This document shows positions 8,350-17,086 of a stretch of DNA of 64,000 nt, piece by piece. The stretch covers positions 1-64,000 of the forward strand of contig DDXB01000041.1 of assembly GCA_002347405.1 (NCBI GenBank), written 5' to 3'. The notes below the pieces were generated by a model, which was not told the DNA's origin, did not search any database, and saw nothing but the letters and a program-made list of their open reading frames with translations. Every line of letters begins with the position of its first letter. Positions within the stretch are counted from its first letter, which is position 1. The stretch is from Rhodocyclaceae bacterium UBA2271 (lineage in GTDB: Bacteria > Pseudomonadota > Gammaproteobacteria > Burkholderiales > Rhodocyclaceae). A program made the translations under genes and the position numbers.

Positions 8350-10377
8350 TTACCTCTTGACGATTAGCACGGAAGCCTGTGACGAGTGAGCTGCCACACT
8401 GGTGGAGAGCCGCCCAAGGAACAAGCCGAAGGGGGTCTTGAGGAAACCCTCCTTCAGCACAATCAGGTCGAAATTGCCCCTGACCGATTCCCTGAGTATT
8501 TCTTCCTCGACGATCCCCTCCCGCAGTCTTACCGTAACCTGTCGCACCCCGGCAGAGGACATGTCGTCCTTGACCTGGGCAAGCACCTGAAGTTCTTTGG
8601 CATAGAATTCCGAGAGAAAATCGGTTACCTCTGTGTGATCGAAGTCTGCCGGCAATTCGGCGGAGTAGGCTGTGTAAAGCGCCGGCACTGAAGCGACATA
8701 AAGAATTTGTACCGTTGCGCCCGTTGCCAGGGCAACCTCCTGCGCCATGCTCACCGTGGACCGGCTATAGGGCACATCCAGACAAAGCAGAATCCTGCGC
8801 ACCTGGTCGCGACCCTTGACCACCAGCGTCGAGGTGGTCATCCGTCGCACCACCTTGGTTGTGTTATCACCAAGATAGAAACCCGGTCGTGCCGGGTTGA
8901 GGGGTCGCGAACCCATCACCAGGATGCGGGCGTTTGCGGAAGCAGCGAGAATTTCCTTATAGGGCGTACCCTGGGCGAACCTCACCTTCGGGGTAATGCC
9001 TTGTTGTTCCAGTATCCGCTTGCCTTCCTGAATGTGGTTTTCACAGACACCTTCTTCTTCGCACACCAGCAGCTCGGTCTGTCTCTCCATGCCATGTGCA
9101 ATCTGGGCGCCCATCCTGATGGCCGGCAAGTCGGCCGCCTGACAACTGGCGGCGATGACCATCTGCCCCTTGACCTCTTCAGGAATCACGACTTCAGCGG
9201 TACGTGCCTCTGCCCGTTGACGCAATACGCCGCGCACCAGCCAGAACATGATCACGGCACTCAATCCGCAAGCAGAACCAAGCATCAGGATCCCCGAGTA
9301 GGTTGACCACATTTTGGCCATTGCTTGCGCCTGTTGGATCGTGTCGGGCTGTTGCACCAGCCACAGCTTGACCGCTTCCTTGTTGTTGTGCAGCCAGAGA
9401 CCTATTTCGACCTTGTCCGTCAAGCCTGAAGTCACCTTGGCCCACTCATTGAGGGCAGCCTGATAGACATCCTTGTTCTGCTCGGAAAGGTGCTTGAAGA
9501 TGACCGAGACACCTGCAGCGATCATGGTGTAGGCAAAATAGAGACGAATGATCGTGCCGCGCGCATACAACGTTGCGGTGGCGCCGATCTGGGCGCCAAT
9601 GGCGGCACCGACCAGCATGATGACGGCGGCAAGTATCTCGACCCGGCCCTTCATGGCATAGGAGAAAGCACCATAGGCGCCGGAGAACATCACCTCGAAC
9701 AGATCGGTGCCCACCGCCACCTTGGTTGGCGAACCAATCAGGTACATGAGCGCGGGCATGCGGATAAAACCGCCGCCGACACCCAGGAATCCGGCGAGAA
9801 ACCCGGTAAACGCCCCCACGCCAAGAATGATCCACAAGGATATTTTGAAACCCGAGACCTTGAGATGAATCATCGGCGGCAGATTGATGCTTTGCATCCG
9901 CAGAGCCAGTTTCGATTTATCAGCATCCGCTGTCGCAGGTTGCTTGCTTTGACCGCGGGCATTCTTGATGTATTCAAAAAGCATGAAGAAGCCGAGGCCG
10001 AACAGCAGAATGACGTAGGTCGTCCTGACAATGGGCCCGATGCGCCCGATTCTCTCCAGCCACATGATGAGCGTCGCCCCCAGCTCAATGCCGATGATCG
10101 TCCCCAAGATCATCAACAACCCGAGCTTGACGTCCACGTTGCCGAATTTCCCGTGCTTCGCCGTCGCGACAATCGACTTGCCGGCAATGTGGGCCATGTC
10201 GGTGCCGATGGCGTAAGCCATCGGAAAGCCGAACACATTCAGCGCGGGTGTCACCATGAAAGCGCCGCCGACGCCGAAGAAGCCGCCGATGACACCGACA
10301 GTGAAACCGAGCAGGATCAAGGCGAAGCCATTGATCTCCGTCCCAGAAATGGGCAGGTATACGATCCAGTCAAACAT
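8350..10377 (-). CDS. TauE/SafE (TSUP) exporter fused to two universal stress protein domains
   Basis: A 675-residue fusion. Residues about 15-310 form a TauE/SafE-type membrane domain with both repeat signatures (GFFGVGGAFMVTPALN and GFLGVGGGFIRMPALMYL). A linker with one more membrane helix (about 375-395) follows, then two tandem cytoplasmic Usp domains (about 410-530 and 535-675, ending SVLIVKR). TSUP proteins export sulfite and organosulfonates in characterised cases, and Usp domains bind nucleotides or sense stress, so a nucleotide-regulated anion exporter is inferred. GGGAGG precedes the ATG at 10377. The gap to the SLC13 gene is 114 bp, so it may be the last gene of that operon. Confidence 0.88.
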   Translation of the reverse strand: MFDWIVYLPISGTEINGFALILLGFTVGVIGGFFGVGGAFMVTPALNVFGFPMAYAIGTDMAHIAGKSIVATAKHGKFGNVDVKLGLLMILGTIIGIELGATLIMWLERIGRIGPIVRTTYVILLFGLGFFMLFEYIKNARGQSKQPATADADKSKLALRMQSINLPPMIHLKVSGFKISLWIILGVGAFTGFLAGFLGVGGGFIRMPALMYLIGSPTKVAVGTDLFEVMFSGAYGAFSYAMKGRVEILAAVIMLVGAAIGAQIGATATLYARGTIIRLYFAYTMIAAGVSVIFKHLSEQNKDVYQAALNEWAKVTSGLTDKVEIGLWLHNNKEAVKLWLVQQPDTIQQAQAMAKMWSTYSGILMLGSACGLSAVIMFWLVRGVLRQRAEARTAEVVIPEEVKGQMVIAASCQAADLPAIRMGAQIAHGMERQTELLVCEEEGVCENHIQEGKRILEQQGITPKVRFAQGTPYKEILAASANARILVMGSRPLNPARPGFYLGDNTTKVVRRMTTSTLVVKGRDQVRRILLCLDVPYSRSTVSMAQEVALATGATVQILYVASVPALYTAYSAELPADFDHTEVTDFLSEFYAKELQVLAQVKDDMSSAGVRQVTVRLREGIVEEEILRESVRGNFDLIVLKEGFLKTPFGLFLGRLSTSVAAHSSQASVLIVKR

Positions 10378-10491
10378 CCAGCGGGCCTCCCAATGTCGAT
10401 CTATGTGACTGGTTCCAGACAGAACTGCTTACTCTACGCACGATAATTCCTCCCGTTCCGGAATATCCAATCGAAGGCGACATTGGCCGGC

Positions 10492-12054
10492 CTATGGCTG
10501 CTTGGGCACCGATACTTCAACACCCCAAACTCCCAGTTTGGCTGGCGTCTGCATCATGTCCAGATTGCCCGGCATCCCGACAAACGGCCACCACAAGGCT
10601 TGCACGCCTCCGGCCAGAGTAAGGCAGATCAGCGCCCTGACAAAAAAGACCTTGAAAGCTTCCCATTGCGTGAAGTATCCGAGACCATAGGCAATCAGGG
10701 TCGGCGGGCAGCCGATCACCAGAAGGACGAAGGTCGTCGCCAATGGAACCGTCATCGCCATGGGCAGGGTCGGCGTCCCGGACAGGTCGGCCATCGGAAC
10801 GACGATGGGCACCAGAAGTGCCGTGGCAGCGGCATTGGCCATGAAGCTGGTAATGATTGCACTAATCCAGCCAATCCCCCATGACACCACCGGCCAGGCC
10901 AGTCCCTGAAGCAGCGGAACCAATTGTTCGGCAATCCATTTTCCCGCTCCGGTATCAAGCATGGCGATCCCAAGGGCAAAGCCAGCGCCAAACACCATCA
11001 TCGGATTCCAGGGAAATTCCTCGATACTTTTTTTCCAGTTAGCCAAGCCGAAAAACATGCACACCATGACGAAAGCAGCACCAATTACAGAGACATGGAC
11101 CTTTGTCACGTCACTGAGCATCCACAGCAGCAACGTCACCAGCAATACAACTGCCAACGACTTTTCGGATCGCCTCATCGGCGACAGCTTCTCAATCTGT
11201 ATTTCCGCCGGAAGCTCTTTCATCTTGGGCGGAAACACAAGCATGACCGCAAGCCAGGTTCCCAATCCATACACCAAGGTCGGCACAAGTTGATACGACA
11301 TGTACTCCATGAAACCAACGTTGTAGCCTGTTATTTCCATGAACATTTCCGCAGAAACCGGAGAGCGCCCGCTGCCGACAAAGGTACCGCCACCACCCGA
11401 GGAAGCACCCAACGGAATAACCAGCATGAAATGCTTGGCAAAACTATTATTGTGGGCGGGAGTAATTCCCAATTTGGCAAAAATGGGCAGTATCGAAAAT
11501 AGCAGGATGATGGTTATGGCGGCATCATGTGTCCACGCCGCCAAAAAACATGCCGACATGCATAAAGTGAAACTCAGGGTCTTGACGTTGCGGCCTGCCA
11601 AACGCATTACCCAATTCAATATCCGGTTGGGCAGGCTGGTCTGGGCGATGATGACTCCCATCATGATGATCGTAAACACAAACACGACCGTTTGATGCGC
11701 ATAGGGTTGCCACGCCTTGGCCGGAGACTGGATTCCCAGCAATGCAAGCCCGGCGCCGACACCCAATGCAGTAACGCCGATAGGCACAGCCTCCGAGGTC
11801 CACATGATCATGATGAAAGCCAGCAGCGCAAGGAATTTGTGGCCACGATCAGATAATCCATCGGGGGTCGGCAAAAGATAGATAACCAGTCCGACGAAGG
11901 CTGCAATCAGCAACCACTTAATGGCATGATTCCTGGCTTTCGCTTCCTCGCCATTCCCTTCGACACTTTTGAACTTGCTTGCAAGTTCGTCCGAAAGGGG
12001 AGGCGCCAAACCGGTTACGCTTACTGCCCGAAGCTCGGTGCTTTCCTGGCTCAT
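10492..12054 (-). CDS. SLC13-type anion:sodium symporter family permease
   Basis: A 520-residue polytopic protein with the divalent anion:Na+ symporter layout: motif TSEAVPIGVTALGVGAGLAL, a conserved hairpin region around ASSGGGGTFVGSGRSP, and a C-terminal repeat with NAAATALLVPIVVPMA. Family substrates include sulfate and dicarboxylates; sulfate or another inorganic anion would fit the neighbours, but the substrate cannot be read. The N-terminal 45 residues are hydrophilic. AGAGGT precedes the start. It is downstream of the CBS-domain gene (69-bp gap) and upstream of the TSUP-Usp gene. Confidence 0.87.
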   Translation of the reverse strand: MSQESTELRAVSVTGLAPPLSDELASKFKSVEGNGEEAKARNHAIKWLLIAAFVGLVIYLLPTPDGLSDRGHKFLALLAFIMIMWTSEAVPIGVTALGVGAGLALLGIQSPAKAWQPYAHQTVVFVFTIIMMGVIIAQTSLPNRILNWVMRLAGRNVKTLSFTLCMSACFLAAWTHDAAITIILLFSILPIFAKLGITPAHNNSFAKHFMLVIPLGASSGGGGTFVGSGRSPVSAEMFMEITGYNVGFMEYMSYQLVPTLVYGLGTWLAVMLVFPPKMKELPAEIQIEKLSPMRRSEKSLAVVLLVTLLLWMLSDVTKVHVSVIGAAFVMVCMFFGLANWKKSIEEFPWNPMMVFGAGFALGIAMLDTGAGKWIAEQLVPLLQGLAWPVVSWGIGWISAIITSFMANAAATALLVPIVVPMADLSGTPTLPMAMTVPLATTFVLLVIGCPPTLIAYGLGYFTQWEAFKVFFVRALICLTLAGGVQALWWPFVGMPGNLDMMQTPAKLGVWGVEVSVPKQP

Positions 12055-12123
12055 AAGAATACCTCTTTAGTCAGAGAGCATGGATTGTTACTGCAGCGCT
12101 GCGCTTCTTCGCCGGATCGCCAG

Positions 12124-12687
12124 TCAGCCACAGCAGACATACTTGATCCTGCCAAGAATCTCCCGATAGACGTCGGTGAAGCGGACCAGCCCCACCAATT
12201 TTTTGCCCTCGGTGACAAACAGTGTGTGATGCTTGCCGAGAATGAACCTGTGCAAGGCTTTATTCAGGCTATCCCCGACCTGAACCAATTGCGTGAGCGG
12301 CGGCTTGACCAGAAAATCCTTGATCCGGGTTTCCTTGGACTTGGCGCACAAGTTGTCCCATGATGTTGTCGTCATGTCCTGCAACTCCAATAACGACTGG
12401 GACTGCATGACGTATTTGTAGTCGTTTTGAAACGACACGGCATGCACGGCCATCAACTTCCCGTAGTTTGGCTCCAATCCGCGGATGACATCTTTCGGCG
12501 TCAGTTTCCCCAGAATGCCTTCCTGTTCATCGAATACCAGAAGAATGCGCTGCTCCCTTTGCCCAGACAAAAACTCCTGTTCGACCTTGTCCAGGGCCAG
12601 GATTGCCTCCCGCAAGGTGCTTTCCTGAGAAATGACCGGAAACTTACCAACCGGCACCATCAAGTCTTCGACTTTACTCATGGTCAT
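12124..12687 (-). CDS. CBS-domain pair protein
   Basis: A 187-residue soluble protein of two CBS motifs: the first spans about residues 5-70 (SKVEDLMVPVGKFPVI to GKLTPKDVIRGLE) and the second about 120-183 (RIKDFLVKPPLTQLVQVG to GLVRFTDVYREIL). CBS pairs bind adenylates and gate transporters or enzymes. Its place between a 57-residue membrane protein and an SLC13 permease suggests it regulates transport. AGGAGG lies six bases before the ATG at 12687, which fixes the start. It ends with two cysteines (YVCCG). Confidence 0.88.
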   Translation of the reverse strand: MTMSKVEDLMVPVGKFPVISQESTLREAILALDKVEQEFLSGQREQRILLVFDEQEGILGKLTPKDVIRGLEPNYGKLMAVHAVSFQNDYKYVMQSQSLLELQDMTTTSWDNLCAKSKETRIKDFLVKPPLTQLVQVGDSLNKALHRFILGKHHTLFVTEGKKLVGLVRFTDVYREILGRIKYVCCG

Positions 12688-12806
12688 TAGGCACCTCCTG
12701 TTTGATCGTAATAAGCCGATGGAATGGCATTGCGCCGGAATTAAGCTGCGAATCTGCCGTTTGGACAGAAAGCCTGACCCCTTGCCTCATTGAAATACCG
12801 GGAGTG

Positions 12807-12980
12807 TTAATGATGGTGCTCGCCTTTGCCCGACTTAATTCCCAGTGTCTTGAACACCAGTTCCGTAATCGCGGCAAAGAGAATCCCGACACCGGCCATT
12901 GTCGCCACGGTGACAAGAGCAAAGGCAAACCGGTTGGTTTCATTCAAATGCGTTGTCCAGGCGATGAAGTCAGCGAACAT
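12807..12980 (-). CDS. Small single-span membrane protein (57 aa)
   Basis: The minus strand from the ATG complementary to 12978-12980 encodes 57 residues: MFADFIAWTTHLNETNRF, a hydrophobic helix (about 19-44), then a basic tail ending GEHHH and TAA. AGGA lies about seven bases upstream. It is the first gene ahead of the CBS and SLC13 genes and mirrors the 54-residue protein ahead of the UPF0324 exporter, although the two are not obviously homologous. No family recognised. The membrane helix and His-rich tail suggest an accessory subunit of the transporter complex. Confidence 0.75.
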   Translation of the reverse strand: MFADFIAWTTHLNETNRFAFALVTVATMAGVGILFAAITELVFKTLGIKSGKGEHHH

Positions 12981-13302
12981 TGGGGCGTCCTTTTCTTCAA
13001 TTAATTTTGTTAGGGATACTCTGTAGCTGGAGGGCCGGTTCTTTTCCTATGCCGCTGCGGGCCAAGTCACTGTTTTCTTATAACCGCATTTATATAACGA
13101 ATGTTATGGTATCGCGCTTTTACGCAGAGTCTATTTGCACGGACAACACTTAACAATTGCCTTTGTCAGAACAACTTTTGTGAATATTTATCCGCATTCG
13201 GATCATGTATCGCAATTGTCATTCTGTTCATCATGCCCATCCCCGTGTGCGATTCTCGCCAGCAGAACCCATCACAGGAATAGCATTCATCCTAGAAAAA
13301 GC

Positions 13303-13441
13303 AGTTCACCACGGAGGACGCGGTGATCACGGAGAAAAAACCAGGCGTTACGTAATAAGAGCATGTCGCCCGTTGGGTGCGCCTGAATTTTGTATGCTTG
13401 CGCCGTTTCTCCGTGTCCTCCGTGATCTCCGTGGTGCGAAC
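13303..13441. repeat. Inverted repeat with CACGGAG units
   Basis: The left arm (13303-13338) begins TTCACCACGGAGGACGC and the right arm (13405-13441) ends CTCCGTGGTGCGAA. They form an imperfect inverted repeat around about 65 bp. Such accgcggag-type repeats recur in many proteobacterial genomes. The rest of 12981-13582 shows no credible gene; it contains a TTACGTAA palindrome at 13351-13358 and the upstream region of the 57-residue gene. Confidence 0.6.
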
Positions 13442-13532
13442 TGAGGTTTTTAGGTTCATGGATGATGCAAGTTATTCAGGGTTTCCCTTCTACCACATGA
13501 GAGGTGAGAGCTTGATCGAACCCGGCTTGGCA

Positions 13533-13556
13533 AAACGCCCGCTGACGCGGGCGTTT
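13533..13556 (-). terminator. Intrinsic terminator after the flavoprotein gene
   Basis: AAACGCCCGC and GCGGGCGTTT form a perfect 10-bp stem with loop TGAC, followed by a T tract of four on the minus strand. It lies 27 bp past the stop at 13583 and ends the three-gene oxidoreductase operon. Confidence 0.85.
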
Positions 13557-13582
13557 GCCGGTTCAGGTACTTGACTGCTTTC

Positions 13583-16549
13583 TCATAGTGCAGAGATTTC
13601 CGACTTGCCGGTCAGCAACGACAGGTTGCCTTGTTTTCGCGCGCAAGCGGGGCAGATCTCCCTCTCCATGTGCTCAGCCATATGGGCATGGGCTGGCGCC
13701 GCGAGATGACTGCTGACAAATGTCCTGTGTGCGCGGGTCTGCGTGGTCGCCCCGCATTGCGTGCAACGCAGCAATGGTTGTTCACGCACCACCGTGCCGG
13801 TGATCACGGTACGTCGCATCCCGGCCTCATCCTCGATGCGGATGGCACCGGTGGGACAGACCTGCGCACAGGCGCCGCAGCCGATGCACAAATCCACCGG
13901 ACGCGTGAAGTCGAAGTACGCCAGTCGGCCAGCAGTGGTATCGGCCATGCGCAGCGCTTCCACACCCATTTCGCTACAGGCGAGCTGGCACAAACCGCAG
14001 CCTATGCAGACATCGCATCGCAGGCAGCGGCTGGCCTCGTTACGTGCCATCGCATCCGTGAGTCCCTGCTCAATCTTGACGTAACTACCGAGAGCCAAGC
14101 GATCCTGCACAGCCTTTTCGGGCATTTCGGCACGGTGCATGTAACTGCGTTCATGCGCGACGACATGCAACGGAATCACTTCGGCCCGCCGGACTGGCTT
14201 GCCGACCGAATCCCCCAGGGGTTCGCCACGCAGCCATGCGTCAATGGATTGTGCGGCAATCTTGCCCGAACGGATTGCTTCGACTGCAGTACGGGGACCA
14301 TGAGCGACGTCACCGCCGGCGAAAACGCCGGGTACCTTGGTCATCAAGGTGCGCGGATCGGTGACGATGAAACCGCGTGTAACCTCAAGCCCGCTGCCAT
14401 CAATACTGGTCAGATCGGTACCCTGGCCAACGGCCAGGATCACCTGGTCGCCTTCAAGATTAAGCAGGCGGTCGGCATCAAACTTCGGGTTGAACCGGCC
14501 TGTCTCGTCAAACACGCGATCACAGTGCTGGAAAATAACCTTGCCGTCTTCCTCGATGCGCACCGGTCCCCAGCCCGGATGCATGGATACACCTTCGGCT
14601 GCGGCAGTCTCGATTTCGTGATGGCTCGCCGGCATTTCGCGTCGCTTTTCCAGGCAAACCATATCGACATGTTTTGCACCTTGCCGCAGGGCGGTAAGCG
14701 CTACGTCGATGGCGACGTTGCCGCCACCGATGACGACGACCCGCGGTCCAACGCGCAAGTCTTCGCCCCCCCTGACGGTACGCAGGAAATCTATGCCGCC
14801 CAGCACGATCGGTTGATGCACACCCTCGATGGGAATGAAGCGCGACATCTGCGTACCCAGGCCAAGGAATACTGCGTCATATCCCTTGCGCATGGCATCA
14901 AGGTTGTCGACCTTGGCGCTGGTGTGAATCGGAATACCCAGTGCGGTAATCTGTTCTATTTCGCGGTCGAGCAATTCGGGCGGAAGACGATAGGCCGGGA
15001 TGCCATAACGCAACATGCCGCCCGCCATTTTCTGCGACTCGAAGATCTGCACGTCGTGGCCGCGAATACGCAAATAATACGCAGCAGTCAGGCCCGCCGG
15101 GCCGGAGCCGACTATGCCAATGCGCTTGCCGGTCGGCGGCGCCAGCATGGGTTTCGGGTAGCCACCCGCAGCAAGACAGACTTCGGCAGCCTTGGCCTTC
15201 ATTGGCCGGATAAAGACGGCGCCATTGCTGCCACCCCGCACGCAGGCTGACTCGCAGGGCGCCGGACAGACCAGGCCGCAGGTGAGCGGCAACGGATTGT
15301 CGCGGGTAATGACTTCAATCGCCTTGTCGTAATCACCAGAACCGATATGCGCCATGAAGCTGGGAATGTCGATATTCGCCGGGCAGGTGTTGTGACAGGG
15401 AGCGGCACGACGTTCCAGACACAGTTTCTCGGGACATGACTCGCGGCGAATGTGGGATTCCCACTGACCCCGGAAATAGCGCAAAGCACTACCGAGCGGC
15501 CAGGCCGCCGCCAAGCCTTGCGTTGCCAGTTCGAGGGCCATCTGGTCCAGTTCGACGAGGTGCCGTGGCTCGCCACGACCGACGGTAATATCGGCAACCA
15601 GCCGTGCAGCGCGCGCCAGCAATGAGCGAATCGGCTGGGATTCATTTTCGGCCAGTTGCCAGTAGCGATACAGTGCGCGCCGCGTCTGCTCGACCAGGCA
15701 GACGCCTTCTGCCAGCACCATCAGGCTGGCGGGCGCCGGCGCAATGCCCGCTGCGGCAAAGGTCAGCGGATGGCAGGCCATGTCGGCTTCCGAGAGCGGC
15801 AGGAAACCGCCCATGCCATTGTCGAACAGGAGCACGGCATCGCGCCCTTCGACTTCTACGCCGCCACCCCAGTCGTAGATCAGGCGCCGCAGCATGTCGC
15901 TGCGGTTGAGCTCGATCAAGCCGCGTTGGTTAAGGCCACGCAACAACGTGAGTAACGCGGCATCATTGTTCACTTCGCCCTGCTCGGCAAACATCAATGC
16001 CACGCGGCACCAGGTCTCCGGCGTATGAATCAGCCGCGTACCATCAGTTGCGTGTCCCTCGCCCCATGGACTCGGCAAGCTGTCACGCTTTACCTCGACA
16101 CGAATGCGACGCCCGGCCAGGAAGCCACGTGCGCGAATCGTGTCGATGGCGTTGAGCAGTCCAGCCTCACGCCCCGTCAGTTCCGCCGGCAACAGCAACT
16201 CGATCTTTGAAGTGTCGCGCAAACCGGCAGCGATCAGGAGCCCCTCGGCCAACCGCCAAGGCGCACCATCAAGCACGGCCGCCGTGCCGCGCGCACGCGG
16301 GTCAATCCCAGCCGCATCCACGACCAGTACGGAATTGCCATGGCCACGCAGGAATTGCCGCCAAGCCTGATATAACGGCTCGCCGGCATATCCGCATTCG
16401 GCCAGGCCACTTTCCTGCAGCCGCTGCAGGCGCTGCAAGGGGTTCAGCGCCTGGGCGCGGGCAAGGCCCGGCAGTGCGCCGGTCAAAGTCAGCGCTGGCG
16501 AGACGGCGCCAGCCTCCAGCCACGCTGGTAGCGTATTGAGTTCGCTCAT
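13583..16549 (-). CDS. NuoF-like/GltD-like iron-sulfur flavoprotein (FAD-dependent NAD(P)H oxidoreductase)
   Basis: A 988-residue fusion. Residues 1-350 resemble part of a NuoF-type subunit (for example PSPWGEGHATDGTRLIHTPE) but lack a recognisable FMN/NADH glycine motif. Residues 372-770 are a GltD-like module: Cys cluster C372, C377, C385, C389 plus C424-C436, FAD site GIVGSGPAG and NAD(P)H site VIGGGNVAID. Two ferredoxin motifs follow (CDVCIGCGLCQLAC and CIGCGACAQVCP), then a terminal CTQCG...CPAC pair. It probably shuttles electrons between NAD(P)H and the Mo enzyme encoded upstream through the 4Fe-4S subunit. It starts 18 bp after that subunit's stop. The in-frame segment near residues 15-23 resembles repeat family 1. 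Confidence 0.85.
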   Translation of the reverse strand: MSELNTLPAWLEAGAVSPALTLTGALPGLARAQALNPLQRLQRLQESGLAECGYAGEPLYQAWRQFLRGHGNSVLVVDAAGIDPRARGTAAVLDGAPWRLAEGLLIAAGLRDTSKIELLLPAELTGREAGLLNAIDTIRARGFLAGRRIRVEVKRDSLPSPWGEGHATDGTRLIHTPETWCRVALMFAEQGEVNNDAALLTLLRGLNQRGLIELNRSDMLRRLIYDWGGGVEVEGRDAVLLFDNGMGGFLPLSEADMACHPLTFAAAGIAPAPASLMVLAEGVCLVEQTRRALYRYWQLAENESQPIRSLLARAARLVADITVGRGEPRHLVELDQMALELATQGLAAAWPLGSALRYFRGQWESHIRRESCPEKLCLERRAAPCHNTCPANIDIPSFMAHIGSGDYDKAIEVITRDNPLPLTCGLVCPAPCESACVRGGSNGAVFIRPMKAKAAEVCLAAGGYPKPMLAPPTGKRIGIVGSGPAGLTAAYYLRIRGHDVQIFESQKMAGGMLRYGIPAYRLPPELLDREIEQITALGIPIHTSAKVDNLDAMRKGYDAVFLGLGTQMSRFIPIEGVHQPIVLGGIDFLRTVRGGEDLRVGPRVVVIGGGNVAIDVALTALRQGAKHVDMVCLEKRREMPASHHEIETAAAEGVSMHPGWGPVRIEEDGKVIFQHCDRVFDETGRFNPKFDADRLLNLEGDQVILAVGQGTDLTSIDGSGLEVTRGFIVTDPRTLMTKVPGVFAGGDVAHGPRTAVEAIRSGKIAAQSIDAWLRGEPLGDSVGKPVRRAEVIPLHVVAHERSYMHRAEMPEKAVQDRLALGSYVKIEQGLTDAMARNEASRCLRCDVCIGCGLCQLACSEMGVEALRMADTTAGRLAYFDFTRPVDLCIGCGACAQVCPTGAIRIEDEAGMRRTVITGTVVREQPLLRCTQCGATTQTRAHRTFVSSHLAAPAHAHMAEHMEREICPACARKQGNLSLLTGKSEISAL

Positions 16550-16567
16550 GATTGCCTCTGCGGCTCG

Positions 16568-17086
16568 TTATGCGCCAGGTCGAGTCGGCGGTTCAGCAGC
16601 GATTTGCTGCGCATAACGCTCACGACGCGGATCGTGTATTTCGTTGATCACGCCGAAAGACAGGCAACCAGTAACGCACTTGGTGACGCAGGCCGGTTCG
16701 AGCCCGACATCGATGCGATCCTTGCAATAGTCGCACTTGACAACCTTGCGTGACACCGGATCCCATTGCGGCGCGCCCCATGGACAGGCGGAGATGCAAC
16801 TCTTGCAGCCAACGCAGAGATTGGGCTGGACAAACACGATACCGTCCTTGTCGCGCCGCTGCATGGCGCCGGTCGGGCAGGCATTGATGCACCAGGCATC
16901 CTCGCAGTGGAAACAGGGCATGAAGACGAAACGAACCCGCGGACGGACTGCACTGTTGGGGCCAACCGCAATGATCTTGCACGGCGCCGGACCGGGGCCG
17001 AGATCCTTGTTGGTCTTGCAGTGGATTTCGCAGGCCTGGCAGCCGATGCAATTCGCCTCATCGTGGCGCAGGATGTAGTTACTCAT
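16568..17086 (-). CDS. Four-cluster 4Fe-4S electron-transfer subunit (DmsB/HycB family)
   Basis: 172 residues with four Cys groups: C13-x2-C16-x2-C19-x3-C23, C58-x2-C61-x4-C66-x3-C70, CVGCKSCISACP and KCDYCKDR...CVTKC, the layout of subunits that wire molybdopterin oxidoreductases. No signal peptide is present, consistent with a cytoplasmic complex. Its ATG overlaps the TGA of the catalytic subunit (17083-17086), indicating tight coupling. It probably relays electrons between the Mo subunit and the flavoprotein encoded next. Confidence 0.93.
   Translation of the reverse strand: MSNYILRHDEANCIGCQACEIHCKTNKDLGPGPAPCKIIAVGPNSAVRPRVRFVFMPCFHCEDAWCINACPTGAMQRRDKDGIVFVQPNLCVGCKSCISACPWGAPQWDPVSRKVVKCDYCKDRIDVGLEPACVTKCVTGCLSFGVINEIHDPRRERYAQQIAAEPPTRPGA

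Noticed and set aside
13631..15250. Long open frame on the + strand opposite the flavoprotein gene
   Set aside because: It has no recognisable domain, and the minus strand carries full ferredoxin, FAD and NAD motifs. Open antisense frames are expected at this GC content.
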